Source: CAYGWP01 sp964353455 | GTDB taxonomy: Bacteria; Planctomycetota; Phycisphaerae; FEN-1346 | Direction: 5' to 3' | Length of the DNA: 8,952 bases | NCBI GenBank assembly: GCA_964353455.1 | Contig: CAYGWP010000426.1 | Span: 1 to 8,952 of the forward strand | Part shown: positions 1 to 4,883 of the stretch, one piece after another | How positions within the stretch are numbered: the first letter of the stretch is position 1 | Layout: every line of letters begins with the position of its first letter | Program-made: the position numbers and the translations under genes | The notes under the pieces: generated by a model | What the model was told of the DNA's origin: nothing | Seen by the model: the letters and a program-made list of their open reading frames with translations, nothing else | Databases searched by the model: none

Positions 1-283
1 TGCCGCGGGCCTCCTTGGAGCATCGGTAAACGACCCGCTGCTTGGCGTTGTTGCGGCGGGTGGTGTCGGTATCGCAGACGGCGAGGACCTCGACCTCGGG
101 GTTACCCAGGAGGCCGCCCATGAGGCCGCCGCCGCGACCGCCGATGCCGATGGATGCCACGCACACCCGGTTCGACGGCGACGGCCTGGCGCCGAAGCCC
201 AATGCCGACCCGGGAATAACGTACGGCGCCGCTGCTGCGGCAATCGCGCCCTTAAGTAGCGCCCTGCGGCTGATGTGAGCCAT
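1..283 (-). CDS. Gfo/Idh/MocA family oxidoreductase, Tat-exported, N-terminal part only
   Basis: The first 94 codons of a gene that continues past the left edge. The product starts MAHISRRALLKGA, a Tat-type leader with SRRALLK (Arg6-Arg7), then an Ala-rich hydrophobic stretch to about residue 29. A Rossmann motif SIGIGGRGGG follows at residues 44-53, and the second beta strand VLAVCDTDT is at 66-74. It aligns almost residue for residue with the two genes upstream, so it is a paralogue of NAD(P)-dependent sugar dehydrogenases and related oxidoreductases. The substrate cannot be told because the substrate domain lies outside the window. The start at 283 is supported by GAGG about 10 bases upstream. 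Only 15 bp separate it from the stop of the preceding gene, and the Shine-Dalgarno sequence lies in that gap, so it is very likely the third gene of an operon. A Tat leader on a cofactor enzyme implies export folded with its cofactor bound (inference). Confidence 0.88.
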   Translation of the reverse strand, partial: MAHISRRALLKGAIAAAAAPYVIPGSALGFGARPSPSNRVCVASIGIGGRGGGLMGGLLGNPEVEVLAVCDTDTTRRNNAKQRVVYRCSKEARG

Positions 284-298
284 GTCGATGTTACCTCG

Positions 299-1606
299 CT
301 AAAAGTGCCACGGCGACCGCGTCGGCCGCGAGACGTACCGGTTCGCGTCGGCGTCGCCGATGAACTGCTCGCGCTCCAGGTCCCATTTCAACTTGCGCTG
401 TAGTTGCAGCGCGATGATGCCCAGGTGGCAGAACGACGCCGTGCGATGGCCTTCCTCGGCCGGGGCCACCGTTGTGCCGCGCGTCTTGATGGCGTCGAGC
501 CAGTTCCGCATGTGCCCCTTGCTTCGCGGCAGGAGGATGTCGTTCGGGCCGAGCGTGGTCCGCAGAAGCGATTCCGGCTCGGCCTCCAGCCGCCCGCCGT
601 GAATGTTCACGAAGACCCACCCGTCGGTGCCCTCGAACTTTATGCCGCGCTTGCCGCTCGACTCGCAGATTATCTTCAGGCCGCTGGAATAAGTGTACTC
701 GATGTGGAAGTGAATGGGAACATCCCACAGTGTGTCGTTCCGGAATTTCCCCTCGGTGGCGACGATCTCGACCGGGCCCGCGAGGAGCGGCCCAGCGCCC
801 CAGAGGGCGATGTCGTTGACGTGAGCCCCGCGGTCCGTCAGTTCGCCGTCCGAGTAATCGAGAATCCACCGGAAGTTGAAGTGGCAGCGTTTCGCGGTGT
901 ACGGCGCCCACGGGGCGGGGCCCAGCCACATGTCGTAGTCGAACCCGTCGGGCACCGGCATCGGCGGCGCATCGCCCTGGGGGGCAAGGCAGTGCGCTTC
1001 CATCGGCAGATACGTGCGGATGGTGTGGATCTTGCCGAGGTACCCGTTTCGCACCAGTTCGCAGGCGAACCTGCCGCCGCCGGAGCGTTCCTGGCTGCCC
1101 GTCTGGAAGATGCGGCCGTATCGCTTGACGGCATCGGCGGCGGCGCGCCCGTCGCCGATAGCCGATGCCATCGGCTTCTCGCAATAGATGTCCTTGCCGG
1201 CCCTGGCCGCCATGAAGGACATCAGTCCGTGCCAGTGGTCGGGCGCGGCTATGACGACGGCGTCGATGTCCGAGCGGCCGAGGACTTCGCGGAAGTCGGC
1301 GTAGTCGCGGCATCCGGCGTACGTGCCGGGGGCGTCCTTGGAGTAGCGGTCCTGGACGACGCGCTTGTTCGATTCGCGGTGGCGGGTATCCACGTCGCAG
1401 ACCGCCAGGACCTCCGTGTCCTTCTCCTCCAGCAGTTGCCGGACATGCCCGCCGCCGCGGCCACCGACGCCGATGGAACCGACGCCGAGGCGGTTCGACG
1501 GGGCAGGGCGGTCGCCAAGGCCCAGGGCAGACGCGGGGACCACGTACGGCGCTGCGGCAGCGCCGCCGGCCAGTTTCAGCAACGTACGACGGCTCAGTCG
1601 CATCAT
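299..1606 (-). CDS. Gfo/Idh/MocA family oxidoreductase with Tat signal (second of three paralogues)
   Basis: A full-length protein of 435 aa, the usual size for exported Gfo/Idh/MocA proteins. The Tat motif LSRRTLLK is at residues 4-11, followed by a hydrophobic Ala-rich region to about residue 29. The NAD(P)-binding Rossmann fold starts with GSIGVGGRGGG (43-53) and AVCDVD (68-73). APDHWH is at 121-126 and the family consensus AGKDIYCEKP at 136-145, with Lys144 the expected catalytic lysine. The C-terminal alpha/beta substrate domain has TDRGAHVNDIALW (257-269), which carries the conserved His262. The tail ends in RSPWHF, close to the APWHL tail of the upstream paralogue. Expected reaction: oxidation or reduction of a sugar, cyclitol or glycoside hydroxyl; the substrate is not deducible. 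Start ATG 1606 has AGGGG seven bases upstream; the adjacent ATG at 1603 is an alternative. It lies between its two paralogues in the same direction. Confidence 0.93.
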   Translation of the reverse strand: MMRLSRRTLLKLAGGAAAAPYVVPASALGLGDRPAPSNRLGVGSIGVGGRGGGHVRQLLEEKDTEVLAVCDVDTRHRESNKRVVQDRYSKDAPGTYAGCRDYADFREVLGRSDIDAVVIAAPDHWHGLMSFMAARAGKDIYCEKPMASAIGDGRAAADAVKRYGRIFQTGSQERSGGGRFACELVRNGYLGKIHTIRTYLPMEAHCLAPQGDAPPMPVPDGFDYDMWLGPAPWAPYTAKRCHFNFRWILDYSDGELTDRGAHVNDIALWGAGPLLAGPVEIVATEGKFRNDTLWDVPIHFHIEYTYSSGLKIICESSGKRGIKFEGTDGWVFVNIHGGRLEAEPESLLRTTLGPNDILLPRSKGHMRNWLDAIKTRGTTVAPAEEGHRTASFCHLGIIALQLQRKLKWDLEREQFIGDADANRYVSRPTRSPWHF

Positions 1607-1620
1607 CGCTCAACCCCTGA

Positions 1621-1654
1621 TGACCAATGACAAATGACAAGTGACCAGTGACAG
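1621..1654. repeat. Degenerate heptanucleotide tandem repeat between two operon genes
   Basis: Four complete and one partial 7-bp units of the form TGACNAN: TGACCAA, TGACAAA, TGACAAG, TGACCAG, then TGACAG. The array fills most of the 50-bp gap between the TAA stop of the upstream oxidoreductase (1657-1659) and the next gene's start at 1606. It begins two bases past that stop codon when read on the minus strand. It is much more AT-rich than the flanking genes. Short heptameric repeats of this kind are known in some bacterial genomes, for example cyanobacteria. The function here is unknown; spacer or mRNA-processing roles are possible but not shown. Confidence 0.85.
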
Positions 1655-1656
1655 CC

Positions 1657-2940
1657 TTACAGGTGCCACGGCGCCCGCATGGCCCGCGACAGCATCCGCT
1701 CGGCCCCCGGGTCGCCCTCGAAGTGCTCGGTGTCCGGGTTCCACTTGAGTTTTCTGCCGAGGCGCATGGCGAGATTCCCGAGGTGCGCGATAGAGACCGA
1801 CCGGTGCGCATTCTCGATCGGCGCCACGGTCTCGCCGCGGCTCTTGATGCAGTCGATGAAGTTGCCCTTGTGGTCGCGCGACTCATATAGATGGATTTCA
1901 TCCGGGCCGATGACGGACGACAGGAGCGACTTCGGCTCCGAATCGATCCGCCCGCGGCTCACGAACACCCACCCCTCGCTGCCGATAAACTTCACGCCGT
2001 TCGGGTACGTCGCCCCGTCGGCCACTATCATCCGCGCGCCGTTTCGGTAGAGGCACTCGAAGCGGTAGTTTACGGCGGTGTCGTACAGCCCGTCGGTCGG
2101 GAAGACGCCCTTGCCCTCGATCTCCACGGGGCCGGAGTAACTCGTGCCGTTGCCCCATTGCGCGATGTCGCAGTGGTGTGCGCCCCAGTCGGTCACCTGG
2201 CCGCCGGAGTAGTCGAGGAACCAGCGGAAACTTCCGTGGCAGCGCACGCGGGTGTACGGAGACCACGGCGCCTGGCCGAGCCAGAAATCGTAGTCGAAGC
2301 CGTCGGGCACCGGCATTGTCGGCTCCAACTTGCCGAAGTGGCCGGTCGGCAGGCCCACCTCCATCGTAAGCAGTTTGCCGATGCGGCCGTTCCTCACCAG
2401 TTCGCACGCAAAGCGGAACTTGTTGTCAGACCGCTGCTGGCTGCCCGTCTGGAACACCACGCCGTACTTGCGGCAGGCATCGCTCATCGCGCGGCCTTCG
2501 CGGATCGTCAACGAAAGCGGCTTCTGGCAGTGGATGTCCTTGCCAGCCCCGGCCGCGGCAATCACCGGCAGGGCGTGCCAGTGGTCGGGCGTGGCGATCA
2601 TGACGGAGTCCAGGTCCTTTCGGGCGATGACCTCGCGGAAATCCGTGTACGCCTTGCAGTCGGCGTTGGCGTAGCGGGTATCGACGCGCTGCTTGGCTTT
2701 GTCGCGATGGTCCTTATCCACGTCGCAGACCGCCAGGACCTGCACGTCGGTTATGCCTAGAAAGGCGTTGAGGTCGCCGGACCCCATGCCGCCGATTCCG
2801 ATGGCGCCCATGGTGATGCGGCTGCTTGCGGCCGGCCGCGCGCCGGCCCCCAGCGCCGACGAGGTTAGGAAATACGGCCCGATCGCCGCCGCAGCCCCCG
2901 TGAGAAATCCGCGACGCGTCAGGCGAAGCCCTCGTAGCAT
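1657..2940 (-). CDS. Gfo/Idh/MocA family oxidoreductase with Tat signal (first of three paralogues)
   Basis: A complete 427-aa protein and probably the first gene of the operon. The Tat motif LTRRGFLTG (residues 7-15, Arg9-Arg10) precedes a hydrophobic region ending near ALGAG (29-33). The Rossmann loop is GAIGIGGMGSG (45-55), with VLAVCDVDK at 68-76. TPDHWHALP is at 117-125. The catalytic consensus reads AGKDIHCQKP (132-141): Lys140 is kept, but the usual Glu of EKP is Gln. The substrate domain contains TDWGAHHCDIAQW (250-262), with a His-His pair at 255-256, and the tail is RAPWHL. Function: a nicotinamide-dependent sugar or glycoside oxidoreductase acting outside the cytoplasm; the substrate is unknown. 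Start ATG 2940 has GGGAGG eight bases upstream. It shares a 27-bp exact nucleotide identity with the downstream paralogue in the nucleotide-binding region. Confidence 0.93.
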   Translation of the reverse strand: MLRGLRLTRRGFLTGAAAAIGPYFLTSSALGAGARPAASSRITMGAIGIGGMGSGDLNAFLGITDVQVLAVCDVDKDHRDKAKQRVDTRYANADCKAYTDFREVIARKDLDSVMIATPDHWHALPVIAAAGAGKDIHCQKPLSLTIREGRAMSDACRKYGVVFQTGSQQRSDNKFRFACELVRNGRIGKLLTMEVGLPTGHFGKLEPTMPVPDGFDYDFWLGQAPWSPYTRVRCHGSFRWFLDYSGGQVTDWGAHHCDIAQWGNGTSYSGPVEIEGKGVFPTDGLYDTAVNYRFECLYRNGARMIVADGATYPNGVKFIGSEGWVFVSRGRIDSEPKSLLSSVIGPDEIHLYESRDHKGNFIDCIKSRGETVAPIENAHRSVSIAHLGNLAMRLGRKLKWNPDTEHFEGDPGAERMLSRAMRAPWHL

Positions 2941-2953
2941 CTACTCAGCCTCC

Positions 2954-2976
2954 CAAAATGCAGAGCGGGTGCTCTG
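2954..2976 (-). other. Leader hairpin just upstream of the first oxidoreductase gene
   Basis: On the minus strand CAGAGC, a 4-nt loop and GCTCTG form a 6-bp stem (2961-2976). It is followed by CATTTT and then directly by the GGGAGG ribosome-binding site of the gene starting at 2940. The stem-then-T-run arrangement could act as a small attenuator or as an mRNA stabiliser. The stem is short and no alternative pairing was found, so the regulatory role is only a possibility. Confidence 0.25.
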
Positions 2977-3024
2977 TGCCCACGCGGCAATGTCAATTGT
3001 CTGCCGTATGATAGCCTCGTCCGC

Positions 3025-3043
3025 GTGGGTCCGGAGGACCCAC
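3025..3043. repeat. Short palindrome with 8-bp arms in intergenic DNA
   Basis: GTGGGTCC (3025-3032), a 3-nt centre GGA, and GGACCCAC (3036-3043) form a perfect 8-bp inverted repeat. CCTACATGG follows directly. The core CCCACCCTAC (3039-3048) resembles the CCCGCCCTAC core of the palindromes at 7289 and 8095, so it may be a diverged member of the same dispersed family. CGTGGGTCC also recurs as a direct repeat at 3095-3103. Confidence 0.55.
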
Positions 3044-3112
3044 CCTACATGGTTTCCGGCGACAATCAACCCCGCGGCTATAATGAACAAGCCCCGTGGG
3101 TCCAGGTTACTC

Positions 3113-3153
3113 GGAGAAAGCGGCCGTGATCCCGCCGGGGGACCACGGCCGCT
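3113..3153 (-). terminator. Probable intrinsic terminator of the NCS1 permease gene
   Basis: A strong stem: AGCGGCCGTG (3119-3128) pairs perfectly with CACGGCCGCT (3144-3153). After one A/C mismatch, TCCC (3130-3133) also pairs with GGGA (3139-3142), leaving a 5-nt loop. Read on the minus strand, it begins 56 bases after the permease stop codon and is followed by TTTCT. The T-run is short, so termination may be partial. The hairpin separates the permease transcript from the oxidoreductase operon. Confidence 0.55.
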
Positions 3154-3208
3154 GTGTGCTAGTGCGACATGGGGCTTGCGCTCCCAAGATGTCCTTCGTG
3201 ACTGACTA

Positions 3209-4648
3209 CTACTTCGCTGCGGCCGCGGGCAACTCCAGCGTCTTGCTCTGGAGGCCGATCTTTGCCAGGATCAGATAGAGGATGAAGCCGACGACAAACG
3301 CCGCCACGGGCGGGCAGGGGACCTGCCCGGCCATCCCGGGGATTAAGTCAGCCGCGCCGACGGCAAACCCGATGACCCACGAAATCCAGCCTGCGGGGTT
3401 GAAGCCTGCCCGGGGTCCCGGCCACTTGCCGCCCGAGAGCAGATAGTCGGCCATCATCGCGCCGCAAACGGGGCCGAACGAGGCGCCGATGATCTTGAAC
3501 ATCCCGATCGCATCCCCGGCTATGCCCGTGACCGCCAGGACGATGGCCAGGATCGTCCCGGCCCCGACCGAGATCCAGGGATTCACTTTGGGCAGCGTGG
3601 TCTTGAAACTGTTGGCCGCGATGAACGCGGAGAAGCAGGCCGGCGGGAACGCCGCAATCGCCAGCAGATACCAGAAGACGGAAGCGGTGTCCTTGCCCAT
3701 GATGCCGCCCATCAGGCCCGTGGCCTGCATCACCCCGCCATCGCCCGCCTTCCCGGAGCCGTAGGCCCCCGCAACGACCAGCAGGGCCAACCCACCTGCG
3801 ACAATCGTGGCCAGGGCGATCCCGACCAGCCCGCCGAGGTGCACGTCCTTGGCGTGGCGGTTGTTCATTCCGAAGTCGGCGCCCGCCGCGCCGGCCGTCG
3901 CAAAGAAGCCGACGACGTACGTGCAGAGCAGCAGGATGATCTGCCATGCATCGAGCGGCGCGGCCGCTTTCTGGCCATCGACGACGACCTTCTGCCCTGC
4001 TTCAATGGCCATCTTGGGCTCGAAGTTGCCGAGGCCCCCCATCGTGGCAAAGAACAGGATGACGAGGATGGCCAGGGGGATGAGTGGCAGGAAGGTCGCC
4101 ACGCGGGCCACGTACTTGATCCCCTTCAGGCCCATGAAGGCGCCGAGCGCGATCCACGCCGCGGCCACGATGGCGTGCGGCACCGAACCCATCACCTTGT
4201 TCGGATCATCAAAGAACGGTTTGCACAGCAGAAAGCCCGCAAAGAAGCCGTTCACCGCCAGCCAGCCGAACTGAAGCAGGCCCATCAGGAAGCCCGGCAT
4301 CAGGAACCCGCCCTGCGCGCCGTAGGTGGAAGTGCCCACGATGTAAAGGGGCAGCCCGGTCTTCATCCCCAGCATGCCCGGCACGAGGTAGAAGAGGAAG
4401 TGGCAGATGAGTGCCGCCAGGATCAGGCCGAGGAGAGCAACCCCCAGCCCCTGGGCCAGGGTGCCGCCGGCGGATGCGCTGTGCCCTCCCGTGCCAAGGC
4501 CGCCCCCCATCGGCACCTCGTGCCAGAAAACGAACCAGAGCATGATCCCCGCATACACCTGGGCGGTGTTCTTGTACCACGGGGCCCGGTTTGCAGCCGG
4601 GTTCGGCTTTGCTGATGCCAGGTAACCAGGCAAGTTCCCGTTAGCCAT
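3209..4648 (-). CDS. NCS1-type (nucleobase:cation symporter-1 / CodB-like) permease
   Basis: A 479-aa polytopic membrane protein with about 12 hydrophobic segments, near residues 29-45, 64-92, 113-143, 157-175, 181-203, 236-256, 270-294, 321-345, 358-378, 384-402, 420-436 and 446-463. Family signs include the segment GMKTGLPLYIVGTSTYGAQG (93-112), a GWLAVNGFFAG helix (128-138), GADFGMNNRH (256-265), where NCS1 proteins have their conserved DY/R segment, and GASFGPVCGAMMADYLL (388-404), a typical NCS1 C-terminal signature. NCS1 carriers use Na+ or H+ to import nucleobases, hydantoins, vitamins and similar small solutes; the substrate here is not deducible. Start ATG 4648 has AAAGGA six bases upstream. 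The gene is divergent from the GH78-like gene and shares its upstream region, which suggests common control. A weaker alternative is another APC-superfamily subfamily with the same fold. Confidence 0.8.
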   Translation of the reverse strand: MANGNLPGYLASAKPNPAANRAPWYKNTAQVYAGIMLWFVFWHEVPMGGGLGTGGHSASAGGTLAQGLGVALLGLILAALICHFLFYLVPGMLGMKTGLPLYIVGTSTYGAQGGFLMPGFLMGLLQFGWLAVNGFFAGFLLCKPFFDDPNKVMGSVPHAIVAAAWIALGAFMGLKGIKYVARVATFLPLIPLAILVILFFATMGGLGNFEPKMAIEAGQKVVVDGQKAAAPLDAWQIILLLCTYVVGFFATAGAAGADFGMNNRHAKDVHLGGLVGIALATIVAGGLALLVVAGAYGSGKAGDGGVMQATGLMGGIMGKDTASVFWYLLAIAAFPPACFSAFIAANSFKTTLPKVNPWISVGAGTILAIVLAVTGIAGDAIGMFKIIGASFGPVCGAMMADYLLSGGKWPGPRAGFNPAGWISWVIGFAVGAADLIPGMAGQVPCPPVAAFVVGFILYLILAKIGLQSKTLELPAAAAK

Positions 4649-4740
4649 GTCTTTTCCTTTCTGAGATGGGACCTTGGAACGGCGTATCGGACGGGTTTCG
4701 CCTCGGCCTTCCGGCGGCCTCGACGTTCACCCCGCCTTGA

Positions 4741-4797
4741 TTGGACTGGTTCTACCCCGCCCTTGCGGCAAAGCAAGCGAAAAATGGACCAGACCAA
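4741..4797. promoter_or_regulatory. Nested inverted repeat, candidate operator of the divergent promoters
   Basis: TTGGACTGGTTC (4741-4752) and GGACCAGACCAA (4786-4797) are inverted copies matching at 10 of 12 positions. Inside them lies a second inverted repeat, CTTGC (4762-4766) and GCAAG (4773-4777), whose centre differs from that of the outer pair by only half a base. The element sits between the permease start (4648) and the GH78-like start (4884), directly upstream of the promoter proposed at 4803-4831. That is where a regulator of both genes could bind. No regulator gene is in the window. Confidence 0.45.
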
Positions 4798-4802
4798 GAG
4801 AG

Positions 4803-4831
4803 TGGACGGGCCGCGCCCGCGCCGCTATCAT
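4803..4831 (+). promoter_or_regulatory. Possible sigma-70-like promoter for the GH78-like gene
   Basis: TGGACG (4803-4808) resembles the -35 consensus TTGACA at four of six positions. After a 17-bp spacer, TATCAT (4826-4831) matches the -10 consensus at five of six. The transcript would start near 4838, giving a leader of about 45 bases to the GTG at 4884. TATCAT stands out in very GC-rich DNA. No experimental support, and planctomycete-like promoters are poorly defined. Confidence 0.35.
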
Positions 4832-4873
4832 GCCCCCGTAGAGGTTTCCGGATGCGCACCATCACAACTCTGT

Positions 4874-4878
4874 GGAGG
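4874..4878 (+). promoter_or_regulatory. Shine-Dalgarno sequence that decides the GH78-like start
   Basis: GGAGG at 4874-4878 is five bases upstream of GTG 4884 and has the best match to anti-SD in the region. An in-frame GTG at 4872 overlaps this motif and has no purine-rich site before it. The start at 4884 is therefore preferred. Confidence 0.65.
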
Positions 4879-4883
4879 CCGCC

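Noticed and set aside
404..1630. A 408-codon open frame on the plus strand opposite the second oxidoreductase
   Set aside because: Antisense shadow of a GC-rich gene; no recognisable motifs, no ribosome-binding site and biased composition.
1621..1654. Heptad array considered as a CRISPR fragment
   Set aside because: Units are 7 bp, contiguous and without spacers; no cas genes are present.
291..1901. A long open frame on the minus strand overlapping two oxidoreductase genes in another frame
   Set aside because: Its product is Arg/Pro-rich low-complexity sequence with no domain, and two clearly coding frames occupy the same strand.
1891..2760. A 289-codon plus-strand open frame opposite the first oxidoreductase
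   Set aside because: Same antisense-shadow pattern; the opposite strand encodes a full family protein.
2991..2996. TTGACA on the minus strand upstream of the oxidoreductase operon
   Set aside because: A perfect -35 hexamer, but the -10 position 17 bases on reads AGCACC, so a promoter is not supported.
3079..3084. TATAAT on the plus strand, a perfect -10 hexamer
   Set aside because: No -35 at suitable spacing and no plus-strand gene follows; the next gene to the right runs the opposite way.
3839..4615. A 258-codon plus-strand open frame opposite the permease
   Set aside because: His/Glu/Arg-rich product, the usual antisense image of hydrophobic codons; no homology signals.
4872..4874. GTG 4872 as start of the GH78-like gene
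   Set aside because: It overlaps the GGAGG that correctly spaces GTG 4884 and has no ribosome-binding site of its own.
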